64,000 bases of DNA from Ottelia alismoides (Eukaryota; Streptophyta; Magnoliopsida; Alismatales; Hydrocharitaceae): the NCBI GenBank assembly GCA_037367405.1, contig JAZKJV010003128.1:806001-870000 (forward strand). The letters run 5' to 3'. The translations under genes and the position numbers were made by a program. Below the pieces are notes generated by a model. It made no database searches, was not told where the DNA came from, and was given only the letters and a program-made list of their open reading frames with translations. Position 1 is the stretch's first letter. The number at the start of each line of letters is the position of its first letter. Below, in pieces: positions 54,659 to 64,000 of this stretch.

Positions 54659-55061
54659 TATGCCTTACATCTAGTATTTGTTTATACAAAGTGATAGAAG
54701 TTATAATGGTCGAAGTCCATCATTCATTTGAACATCCATGAATATCGAACAATTTTGGTGTATTTGATATTAATCCTTCATCTTCATAAATTTTTCAAAT
54801 TTGCATGGTGAAGTTTCAAGGGATGCATTGATAACAATCGGGTTCTTAAAGTGTTTTCGAAGACATCGTAGAAGTTGCTAGCAACATGTCATGCATAAAA
54901 TCAACATTGTCCAAATGGGGGACAAAAGTGGCATGTGAATCATTCATAGAAACACAAATGTATAGATTTCGGTCAAAGATCAAGCAAGTAGACCATTGTG
55001 TCTTTAAGTTTGTTCTTTTTCTCATTTATTTTGGGACTAATCGATGGCATTTTTTAATCAA

Positions 55062-55461
55062 TGTTGTAAAAGTCAGCCAACTAGTCGCACTAATTGTCCA
55101 ACTACTTGAGTCGATGGGGTGGCCCACTGACTATTGACTAATCGGTTGATAGTTGATCGGCCAACTATTCGGTACGATTAGTTGGCTGTTTTTTGCTTGG
55201 AGATACCATATTTTTTTTATTTTTTAAAAAGCAAATTTAATCTCAGGTGTTTAATTTGTTATGCAAATTCAATTATTTACTTTACTTCATTATTGTAGTA
55301 TAGAAAATATACATATCATGTACATTTATACGACTATATGTAAAAAATTATAGATATAAAATATTAAAAAATATGAAACTGACAAATGCCCGACTAAATC
55401 CGACTAAGTTTTAGTTGGTGGTCATGTTGATCGAGTACCGACTACCAACCTTTGCAACCTT
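55062..55461. mobile_element. Small inverted-repeat element, hAT-like, second copy
   Basis: The left end is TGTTGTAAAAGTCAGCC. The right end, reverse-complemented, is GGTTGCAAAGGTTGGTAGTCGG. It resembles the element at 30607-31007 in opposite orientation, including TTTTGCTTGGAGATA and GAGTACCGACTA blocks. Confidence 0.6.
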
Positions 55462-55559
55462 TGTGCGGCATTGTGTTTACAATGATCGTAATTTGTTGGA
55501 CTTCCATTTATTATTAACGAAATGATTGTGCCAACAAAGTAAAACTCGGCATTGCACAT

Positions 55560-56160
55560 GACTAATACGGCCTATGTGGAGCACTTGAGGGAAAATTCAT
55601 CCTCCTACTTCGATGGGGACAAACTATACAAGTTGGAATACTAAGATAATGATCTTCGTAAAATACTTGGATCTCAGTAATGGAACATGAGAAGAAAAGA
55701 ATTCAAATATATCAAGGAGGAAAAAGACCATACACAGAGACGATGAAGAAACGAGCACACAACTCCAATGCAATGAACTACTTGTATTACATGTATTGCA
55801 TGCTTTCAAAAGAGGAGTTTGGTCGATTTTTTTGCTTGAGCTCGCTCACAAATTTAGAAGTATCTTGAGACAATTCACAAGGACGTGTCCAAGGTTGAGA
55901 AGTTCCACTTCAAAATGCACATAGGGGTACGACCGTACGAAGTAATCAAGGTAAGGAATGATGGAAAGATCATAGATTGAAAGTCTAAGTACAAAGCACC
56001 AACTATTAGTGAATCGTATTAACTCAACAAGACATCCCTCAACGACCTCATTGGTAATCTCCATGCCTATGAAACTGAGTAGGTGGAAGAGGAAGAGCCA
56101 AAGAAAGAAAAAAAATCGTTAGCCTTCAACATTAAGACTAGAAGATTATGATCAAGATGA
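55560..56160 (+). pseudogene. Retrotransposon gag relic of another copia lineage
   Basis: Degenerate frames show a plant UBN2-type gag pattern: FDGDKLYKLEY (equivalent of the FDG-x-Y-x-x-W start), NAMNYLYYMYCMLSKEEFGR, YLETIHKDVSKVEKFHFK, SLNDLIGNLHAYETE and EEEEPKKEKKSLAF. There are several stops and no LTR nearby. It is a different lineage from the short-LTR copias. Confidence 0.65.
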
Positions 56161-56685
56161 GGATGAAGACATTCCAATTAAGATTTAGGTCAAGATGATA
56201 GGGAGGATTCCCTTGATTGGCATGTGAAAGCTAGGGTTTGGTATATCTGCTACCCAAGGTAGTGGCATGCGTGTACATTGCACAATCATGTCAATGTGCA
56301 TGTAATGCTCATCATGGATTGACCCTTAAGGCCTATTTGATAACTAGATTGGGTTGGGTTGGGGTAACCTCCAGTGAATAGTAGATGTTTGGACGGTTAG
56401 GAGGGTTGGAGAGAGTTGAAATGATAAATGTGATGTGATGTCACATTAATTATGTGTTATATTAACTTTTTTAATTATTATTATTATTATATATTTTTAT
56501 GTCAACTTTTTATTTAGATATGGTTAAAAAATATTGCTACCAAAGAAATTGTAGGGTCTACACAAATAATCCCAACCCAAGAATGCAGGAGTGGAGCTGG
56601 GGGTATGCCAGGGTACCCTACCCTGGCAACCAATAAGGTATTAGACTAAAATTTTGTTTATTCTTTAAACAATAGAGGTGCTTTG
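56161..56685. other. No gene recognised
   Basis: AT-rich. An imperfect pair GATTGGGTTGGGTTGGGG (about 56347) and ATCCCAACCCAAG (about 56567) could be the ends of a small element. I found no duplication. Confidence 0.35.
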
Positions 56686-57648
56686 TGTAGAAGGCTCGCG
56701 TCCGTGACCGACGTGGTCAAACAATCGCCTCCGACGGTTGCGGCGTGGCCTTGGGGAAGACCGTAACCGCCAGGCCTGGGGGAGGGAGCGGACTTGGCGA
56801 GGGGACGAACACGCCCCTATATATAGATCTACCTCCATCGGGAGGAGCACATCATCTAAGAACAACCTCGCCATAGGGAGCCCTCTCCCATCCCTATCTC
56901 TCCATCTCTCTCTCGTTCTCTCGTAGCCATATAGAAGGGCGTACCTGGGAGATACCCTTGACTGGTATCAGATCATAATCGCTTGAAGTGGTAGGATACT
57001 CCATGCCGATTTTGGAGGGGATGTGGATGATAGAAAATCCACATCAGGTTATCTGTTCATGTTTGGTGGTGCAGTCGTTTCTTGGGGTAGCAAGAAACAA
57101 GGATGTGTATCTCGACATACACAGGAGGCTGAGTACATTGCTTGTAGCATGGCCACCACTCATGTTGTGTGGATCAGACGTTTTCTAGAGAATCTAAGCC
57201 TCGAAATGGTAAAGGGCCAATTGAAATGTATTGTGATAATCAAGCTACGATAAGCTTGATTAATAGTGGGGCTAATAGTTCTAAAGGAAAACACATTGAG
57301 ATCCAATATCACTATATACAAGGTATAGTGGCGAAGCAAGAAATTACGGTAACTTACATACCTACCAGCGACATGTTGGTTGATTCCCTAACTAAGAGAA
57401 TAGCTGCGGGAACATACATTAAACATGTTGGTTTAATGGGACTCAGAAATGTTTGAGTCAAGGAAGAGGTTTCATAGATAATGATCTTCACATGATAAAT
57501 CTCCACGTATATACTATACGAATAGTGGGAGTATATATGTTTTGACCACTTCGGTCAAGTGGGAGATGTAGAAGGCTCGCGTCCGTGACCGGCGTGGTCA
57601 AACAACCGCCTCCGGCGGTTGCGGCATGGCCAGGTCTTGGGGAAGATG
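56686..57648 (+). mobile_element. Collapsed copia: LTR, primer site, RNase H, PPT, truncated LTR
   Basis: The 5' LTR (56686 to about 56962) starts TGTAGAAGGCTCGCG and contains CCCCTATATATAG. A TGGTATCAGATC primer site is at 56964-56975. Only the RNase H part of pol follows (57023-57456), then a PPT (GTGGGAGA, 57559-57566) and the first 82 bp of the 3' LTR (57567-57648). Gag, protease, integrase and RT are deleted. The lineage differs from all other elements here. Confidence 0.85.
57023..57456 (+). pseudogene. RNase H fragment of the collapsed copia
   Basis: [20 protein letters not shown] and [20 protein letters not shown] in one frame. After a 1-base shift near 57200 come [38 protein letters not shown] and DMLVDSLTKRIAAGTYIKHV, to a stop at 57454-57456. 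This is the RNase H and C-terminal tail of a copia pol; RNase H would remove the RNA strand during cDNA synthesis. Confidence 0.85.
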
Positions 57649-59100
57649 ATTCTGTTGACATATAGGTTGGAGTATTCGTGGAGCTTTTTTATCTTCATTT
57701 ATAAATGCAAAGAAAGAGTTTACAAAAAAAAGGAAAAACAAAATGAAATAAACTTTCACGTGGAGCGAAAAAGAAATGTGATATTCTATAGAAAATACAC
57801 CTTTAAAAGTTTGTCTTTTCGCATCGTACCTTAAGTATCATTATCAAAAAGGGAGAGATCTTTAGTAACATGCATCAGAGAAATATCATGGTGATGAAGA
57901 ATGACCTTTCTTTTGTACATTGTGGATTAGGCTGACTTCAAGAACTTGGTTAATGTTGGAAAGAGGCAAAGAAAGGAATGAAAACTCAGAGACTAAAGTT
58001 TAATAGAGTAAGCAATACTAAGTGAAATAAGAAGAAGATGTTCAAGAAGGTTGAAGCCAGAAGTAGAAGACATAGTCTTGGAATGATGACTAGCAAGAAG
58101 AAAACGAAGATTATAATAATTTAGGGTTTGCTCATTTGAGGAATAAGGGGATATCTCTCCTTATTCCTCTGATTTCATATCCCTCCATATATGGTCGACG
58201 TTTTGATCCTTGAATCAAAATGAGGAATAAGGTTTCCCTCACCATTCCTCCGTCATAGGCCTCTTCTGTCAAAAAAAATACAAATAACTATCATTTATTT
58301 TACAATCTTATCTACATAAAACCTCGTTATCTCTCGGTATCCTCTCCTTCTACCAAAGAGAGAGAAGGGAATGGCAAACCTTCTCCCACTTAGGGTCGGC
58401 TACATGGATTTTTGCTCAAATCCATGTTGAAAGATTCAAATCATTTTCTACGATGATTATTGACTACCTAACGCAACCCCCACAAGGTGCGATTTGATCT
58501 ATAGTCTCTTAAGTGGTAGGCACATTGCACTACCACCAGAGCATTTAAGTGGGTGTAAATAATTACCACTTATCCCTATCTAACAGAGAATAGCAAATAA
58601 TTAGCATGTATACATTTTTCCTCCTTATCCACTCCCACCAACCAAACAGAAATAATGTCTTCCCTTTCCCTTATTCCTTTGCCGAAAGGTCCCTTAGTGT
58701 TTTCAGTTTCTACCATCATTGTAAAGAAACCCAAGTTGCATTTTGCTCATGATATGTTATACAAGACTTGTAAAATCCAAAATATATTGTATTCTACTCT
58801 GAAAAGTCCTCCTAATTGATCAACCTTATCATAGTGATCGATTATACCTTAGCCCAAGCTTTTCATGGAAACTCAAATGTGCTAAAGTGATCTATCAAAC
58901 ACAATGTGATTAATCACTGATCGATCAAATGTTCACACTGTCTTGAACATTGAAATTAAGTGTATCATTTTGTGATTGATAAGCATTTCCCAATAATTAA
59001 TTAAATTTGAATTGTATCCTCACAAGTCAATTTCAGATAAACAAGTGGATTAAAGTGATCGATCAACCAAGTTAAATGTGGTCAACGTGATCGATCAACA
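57649..59100. other. Intergenic sequence, no gene recognised
   Basis: AT-rich. 58370-58500 carries the inverted copy of the SINE-like fragment seen at 53478-53580 (CTTCTCCCACTTAGGGTCGGCTACATGG ... ACTACCTAACGCAACCCCC). GATCGATCAA motifs recur at 58845-59100 without a clear period. Confidence 0.45.
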
Positions 59101-59293
59101 TGTTAAACTTAAAGAGGAAAGGATGAAGTTTTCCTGTAACTTATGTATATCTTCTCATGTTGAGTACAAGGGATATATATAACAAGAAAAGAAGGGAGAT
59201 GAAAGAATGGGAGATGAAGGGTTATAGCCGTTGAGTTATAGCTGTTACAACAACGGCTAGTACAAAATTAATGTTTAAATAACATTGTTAACA
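59101..59293 (-). repeat. 3' LTR of copia-8
   Basis: 193 bp if the left border is TGTTAAAC at 59101. On the minus strand it starts TGTTAACAATG and ends TTTAACA, giving TGTTA...TAACA termini. It contains a TTATATATATCCC TATA-like box. The border is inferred from termini because the partner LTR is outside the window. Confidence 0.65.
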
Positions 59294-59308
59294 TCCTCCC
59301 TCAAACTC
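59294..59308 (-). other. Polypurine tract of copia-8
   Basis: The minus strand reads GAGTTTGAGGGAGGA immediately before the LTR. Confidence 0.75.
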
Positions 59309-60740
59309 AAGATGGTAAAGAAACCAACATGAGTTTGGAAACAAGGTATTGAAAGAGTCCAGGCGGAAGTGCTTTGGTGAAGATATCTGCAGTTTGTTCA
59401 TGGGAAGAAACTTGCAACAGGGACAAAACTCCTCTTTGAATATGTTGACGGATGAAATGACAATCTGTTTCAATATGTTTTGTTCGCTCATGGAAGACGT
59501 TATTGTGAGCAATTTGAATAGCACTTTTATTATCACAATGCAAGGTTGTGGCTGTTGAAGGAGAAGCACCCATATCTGCAAGAAGCCATCGTAACCGAAG
59601 TAACTCCGAGGTCGTATCTGCTAGTGCACGGTATTCTGCTTCTGTACTAGAGCGTGCTGTTAATTCCTGCTTTTTACTTCGCCATGAAATTAGAGAGGAA
59701 CCCAGGAAGAAACAGAAGCCAGTGGTTGACCTACGATCTATCGTAGAACCCGCCCAATCTGAATCTGAATATGCATACAAATTAAGAGGTGAGTCTTTAG
59801 CAAAGTGTAGACCGTGATAAATGGTTCCTTTGATATATCTAAGAATTCTTAGTACAGCTGCAAAGTGTGTTGTGCGTGGAGATGACATGAACTGGCTTAC
59901 CAACTGAACTGCATGTCCAATATCAGGACGAGTAACTGTAAGATAGATTAGACTTCCAACAAGCTGACGATAGAGTGTTGGATCAGAGAGAGGCTTTCCA
60001 TCAGTTAAATTTAATTTGATGTTTGGTTCAAGAGGGGTTGAACTGATTTTATCATCGATGATTCTAGCTTTTCTCAAGAGGTCTAAGGAATATTTTGTTT
60101 GAGTAAGGTAAAGACCTGTAGTATGATGTGTAAATTCTAATCCTAAAAAATAATGAAGTTTTCCTAAATCTTTCATTTCAAATTTTTGAGAGAGAAAGTA
60201 TTTCAAGTCGTTAATACCAGATATGTCATCACCGGTAATGATCATATCATCAACATAGAGAAGTAAGAGTATGATACGATTATCAGATTTACGAATAAAT
60301 AGAGCTGAATCATAAGAGCTTGGAACAAAGTTGAAAGAAGTTATGGTGGAACTAAAAGTTGCAAATCACTCCCTTGGTGCTTGTTTTAGACCATAAAGTG
60401 CACGTCGTAATCGACAAACTTTATTTTTAGGAGTGTGGTATCCCGGGGGAGGACGCATGTAAACTTCCTCATGAAGTTCACCGTTGAGAAACGCATTTTT
60501 GACATCCATTTGAAAGAGATTCGAAGATCGAGCTGCTGCAACTGCGAGAAGAGTACGGACTGAGGTAAGTAGAGCAACAGGAGCGAAAGTTTCCTCATAG
60601 TCAATGCCATATTCTTGGTTGAAGCCTTTGGCGACAAGGCGAGCTTTATGACGATCTATTGATCCATCGGATTTTGTTTTGATCTTATATATCCATTTGC
60701 ATCCAATTGCAGTTTTATTAGGGGGAGATCAACAACATCC
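59307..60740 (-). pseudogene. Copia-8 reverse transcriptase and RNase H
   Basis: RT from about 60740: [56 protein letters not shown] with a TGA in place of Trp near 60371, then YVDD (60257-60246). The 312-codon open stretch 60245-59307 continues with FEMKDLGKLHYFLGLEF and the RNase H: RRSTTGFCFFLGSSLISW, ARSSTEAEYRALADTTSE, HCDNKSAIQIAHNNVFHERT and [18 protein letters not shown] frameshift near 60720 separates it from the integrase frame. Confidence 0.9.
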
Positions 60741-62137
60741 CAGGTGTTGGATTTTTCTAAGGCATGTAATTCTTCATCCATAGCATTTTTCCAACAAGTG
60801 TCAGCAACAGCCTCTTTGTATGAAGTTGGCTCAGTAGACGATATAATGGTGGAGAAACAATGATAATTTTGTAAATGAGCTGGAAGATGTGTTTGACGAG
60901 TAGATCGTCTAGGAGCTTGAGTTTCTATAGAGAGATTGTGGTCAATAGGCGGGGATGAAGGTGTATGATCATGGGAGACCAAATCTGGTGGTTGGATATC
61001 AGTGTCGTCAGGAAAAAGATCGAGAGTAGAAGTATCAAGAATAATATCTCTTCTTTCAGGAATCATGTGAAAGGTTGATAGAGTAGAAAGCATGATGTGG
61101 TCCCAAAAAACAACATGACGTAATATACGAAGGCGTTTAGATATTGGATCCCAACAACGATAACCTTTATGATTAATGCCATATCCAAGGAAACAACAAA
61201 GTCGAGATCTAGGTTCAAGTTTATTACGTTCATGTGATTGAAGTAACACAAAACAAGTACATCCAAAAACATGAAATTTTGTGTAATCAAATGTAACTCC
61301 GTATAGACGCTCAAAGGGTGTTTGATTGTTTATAACTGATGAAGGAAGGTGATTTATAATAAAAATGGTAGTAAGAACTGCTTCACCCCACATATTTTTA
61401 GGGCACTTGGCTGATATTATCATGGATCTAGTGGAATATAAAATTTGTCGATGTTTTCGTTCGGCTCGACCATTTTGCTGTGAGGTTCCAGGACAGGATC
61501 GTTGATTTATAGTGCCTTGTTGTTTCAGAAATGTTTGAAGCTTGGTATCAAGATATTCCATTGCATTGTCTGTTTGTAAAATCTTAGTCTTGGCATTGAA
61601 TTGAGTGTGGATCATGTTAGCAAAGTTAATATAAATCTGTGTAAGTTCTGATCTACTTTTAAGAAGATAAATCCAAGTAAAACGAGTATGGTCATCTATG
61701 AAAATCACATAATAACGAGATCCACCCATTGAAGGAGTGGAGGATGGTCCCCAAATATCTGAATGAAATAAAGAAAATGGTGCCTCTGCTATAGAGTCAT
61801 TTTTATCAAAAGAAAGAGATGGTTGTTTAGCCATTTGACAAGAGACACAATTAAAGGAGGTATTTTCAACAAAACCTAACTTGCCAGTAGTGATTAAAGG
61901 ACGCAACTTAGTAACAGAGCAATGAGCTAATTTGGAATGCCATGATTGTATAGTAGAGGTGGTGGAAGCAATACAAGCTGTTATTTGAGGAAGGTGAAGA
62001 TAACTGAGCTCGAATAAGCGACCCACTTTACGGCCAATCCCAACGAGCTTCCCCGTCGAAGGATTGTGGACCTGACAACCATCAGATGTAAAGGTTACAT
62101 GAAGGCCAATATCACATAATTGACCAACCGATATTAA
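60741..62137 (-). pseudogene. Copia-8 integrase
   Basis: One open frame from just after the TGA at 62138-62140. GAG-pre-integrase: VHNPSTGKLVGIGRKVGRLF and WHSKLAHCSVTKLRPL, then C-x2-C (CVSCQMAKQ). Core: HSDIWGPSSTPSMGGSRYYV, FIDDHTRFTWIYLL, QTDNAMEYLDTKLQTFL and GTSQQNGRAERKHRQIL (catalytic Glu in AERKH). The C-terminal part includes FLGYGINHKGYRCWDP. Integrase inserts the cDNA into the genome. The domain itself looks intact. Confidence 0.9.
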
Positions 62138-62730
62138 ATTTCATGCTAATGAGGGAACAAAATATGTGTTTGGAAGATCTAAATTAGTTGTTTGGATATG
62201 TCCTATGTGATCGATAGATATGGTAGAACCATTGGCAATGCTTATATTTGAGGTGTTGTTAGTGGGATGTTTATAGATAAAAGAACTTGAATTGCCTGTC
62301 ATATGATTACAACAACCAGAATCAAATAGCCAAGTGGTCTTACCTTGGATGGTAGATAAAGCAGTCGAATTGGTGGAGGGTTGAGATAGCACCTGTTTCA
62401 ACATATTCTCCAAGTCATTTAAGGAGATGGTTGATGATGAAGAAGAATCAGTATCAGGAGTTGTCACAAATGCAGCCGGAGGAGCATTAGCCATACTTGG
62501 AGTCTGGTATGCACGCTTGTACATTGGAGGTCTTGGTGGCTTAATGGGACAATTTTCAATGACATGTCCCTTTTGCTTGCAGTAACGACACTCGGAAGAG
62601 TATTTCATTGGGCATGTCCCAGACATATGCCCCCTTTTGTGACAGCTATGGCATTCAATATTTCGATATTCAGATATGATATGACCTGTGCGTCGACAAT
62701 TGTTGCAATATTTTTTTTCCGTATTTAACG
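62138..62730 (-). pseudogene. Copia-8 zinc knuckles and protease
   Basis: Three knuckle motifs lie near 62705-62545: CNNCRRTGHIISEY (last Cys replaced by Tyr), CHSCHKRGHMSGTC and CRYCKQKGHVIENC. The protease follows: WLFDSGCCNHMTGN (DSG active site) and ISIANGSTISIDHIG. A TGA at 62138-62140 after FVPSLA interrupts the same frame that continues as NLISVGQL. Confidence 0.88.
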
Positions 62731-63398
62731 GCAAGAGCAACATCTTCATGCGAAGTGTTGAGAAGGCCAAAACGAGTCTCTTCGGAGAGAAGCTCAGATA
62801 CAGCTTGATCAAGAGTCGGTAGAGGACTACGATGAAGGAGAGATGCTCGAGCAGGTTCAAACTCATTTTTCAGACCCATCAAGAATTGAATAAGACGTAG
62901 TTGGTCACGATGGGTAAAGAATTTAGCTGCATCAGTTGGAGAATCAAGGATAGGCTCTGCGACAGCAAGTTGATCCCATAGTAACTGCATTTTTGAGAGA
63001 AAGTCATTGATGCTTTGGCTTGGACTCTGTTTGAAACTATGAAGAGTACCCCAAATTTGGTATTGTTGAGCCAAGTTCACATTGTCATATCTAGTCTTCA
63101 GAAACTCCCATACCTGATTAGCAGTTTCATAAGGACCAAATTGTTCATGAATAATAGATGTAGAAGTGTTACGAAACCATGTCAAAATTTGATGGTTCTT
63201 GCTATCCCAATCCTCCAATCTTTCAAAGAAGTTGTCATCACTTTCACCTGCACTTTTTATTGGAGTTTTGATATCACCTGTCACATAGCGCCATAATTTT
63301 CGTCCTTTCAAAAAACTTCGCATAGCTTGTGTCCAAGTACGGTAATTTTTCCCATCTAAAATAGTGGGAATGGGGGGTGCAATTGATATTTTCTCCAT
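62670..63398 (-). pseudogene. Copia-8 gag
   Basis: The start MEKISIAPPIPTILDGKNYR at 63398 is followed by TWTQAMRSFLKGRKLW, QVWEFLKTRYDN, QQYQIWGTLHSFKQSPSQ and LQLLWDQLAVAEP-like UBN2 gag blocks, then RLIQFLMGLKNEFEPARASL. Near 62710 the frame slips at a run of eight T bases (plus strand), and the knuckle region continues in another frame. If the slip is a sequencing or homopolymer error, gag would be intact. Confidence 0.88.
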
Positions 63399-64000
63399 GG
63401 TGGGAAAAGATAGGGTATATGAGAGCGAAAATAAATAAGGATGAGAAGAGATGCAAGGTACGGGAGTTTAAAAAAAAGCTGATTTGGAATGCTGTAGACG
63501 AGAGTACGGGAGTTTTTTTTAAAAAAAAAGAAAGTCAAAGATAAGTATGCGGATAGAAAAGCAGACTTTGTCACGGGATAAAGAAGAGATTAAAAAAATG
63601 AGAAAAGTTGAACGAGGACAAGAAAACTTATGGAAGGCTGCTGAGAGGATGAGCACTGCGTCGACGCGGTGACGGAGGAGGGCGGCACGCGAGGACTGGA
63701 ATCGCGGAGAGGTTGTGACGTAGTTCGGTAGTAAGGATTGCGAGGCGCTCCCAAGAGATGTGTCGGACTGGTTGTTGGAGGAGACAACCGTTTTCCCGAG
63801 GGGAGGGTTTGGCCGCCGCCCAGCTGAGGATGCCTTGACGATCGCGCCGCCGCTGGCGTGTCGTCGGGAGGCACCGCACGGGGTGTGGTCTGGGCTCGGC
63901 GCTGCTGAACGCGGAGGAGCTTTGACGACGCACGGAGGATGGGCGGTCGGGATAGTGTGGACCCGGCGGTGGCGCTGCACTAGGAGGAGCAAGACGACGG
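63399..64000 (-). other. Copia-8 leader sequence
   Basis: Upstream of gag on the minus strand; G+C-rich from 63640 onward. It holds no primer site, so the 5' LTR lies beyond the window. Open frames here (for example 63519-63992 minus) look like composition effects. Confidence 0.55.

Larger units (their letters stand above)
59101..64000 (-). mobile_element. Copia-8, minus strand, runs off the window end
   Basis: On the minus strand, from the window end: leader, gag (63398), zinc knuckles, protease, integrase, RT, RNase H (stop at 59307-59309), PPT (59308-59294) and 3' LTR (59293-59101). The 5' LTR and primer site must lie beyond 64000. The frame is nearly continuous, with few lesions, so this is among the better-preserved elements. 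It is a different lineage from the short-LTR copias: gag begins MEKISIAPPIPTILDGKNY and RNase H has SDSDWAGSTIDRRSTTGF. Confidence 0.92.

Noticed and set aside
63519..63992. 157-codon Arg/Pro/Ser-rich minus-strand frame
   Set aside because: It lies in the leader of copia-8 upstream of gag, and three overlapping frames are open at once because of G+C-rich composition.
1..64000. tRNA or rRNA genes
   Set aside because: I looked for tRNA arm and box patterns and rRNA cores. The only tRNA-related sequences found were primer-binding sites complementary to initiator-Met tRNA.

Overview
This window is plant nuclear DNA, most likely from an angiosperm with a repeat-rich genome. It has GT-AG introns, a plant HECT ubiquitin ligase of the UPL6 type, Ty1/copia and Ty3/gypsy elements primed by initiator-Met tRNA, L1-type LINEs, small inverted-repeat elements, and an inserted piece of plant mitochondrial nad4. 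The species cannot be named from the sequence.

Only one host gene is recognised. The last four coding exons of a UPL6-like HECT E3 ligase lie on the + strand at 7027-7100, 13223-13294, 13361-13453 and 52019-52085. Together they encode the final 101 residues, including the catalytic Cys and the terminal GFDLS. The introns between them are 6,122, 66 and 38,565 bp, and the sequence from 1 to 7026 is probably intron as well. Nearly everything else up to 52 kb is therefore transposon sequence inside introns of this one gene.

Layout. 335-5666: copia-1 (TSD GGGTT), which carries a mitochondrial nad4 exon-2 insert. 6126-6558 and 7771-9405: LINE fragments, the second partly duplicated in tandem. 9969-12292: truncated copia pieces in head-to-head and head-to-tail order. 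13.9-16.2 kb and 29.5-30.6 kb: one old minus-strand copia split by copia-4 (16230-29479, TSD TAGAT). Copia-4 itself contains copia-5 (18759-21979, TSD GTTCT), which holds a 495-bp inverted-repeat element, and an L1 LINE (about 22521-27638). 32003-48959: copia-6 (TSD AAAAC), split by a gag-less chromodomain Ty3/gypsy element (33566-46002, TSD ACTTT) with 4.26-kb LTRs. 49187-51621: a non-coding LTR element on the minus strand (TSD TGAAC). After the gene's stop codon come small inverted-repeat elements, a gag relic, a collapsed copia element and, from 59101 to the window end, a minus-strand copia of another lineage.

Almost all transposon genes are broken by stops, frameshifts or deletions. The host exons keep frame and splice sites, so the gene could be alive if its introns can be transcribed through and spliced.
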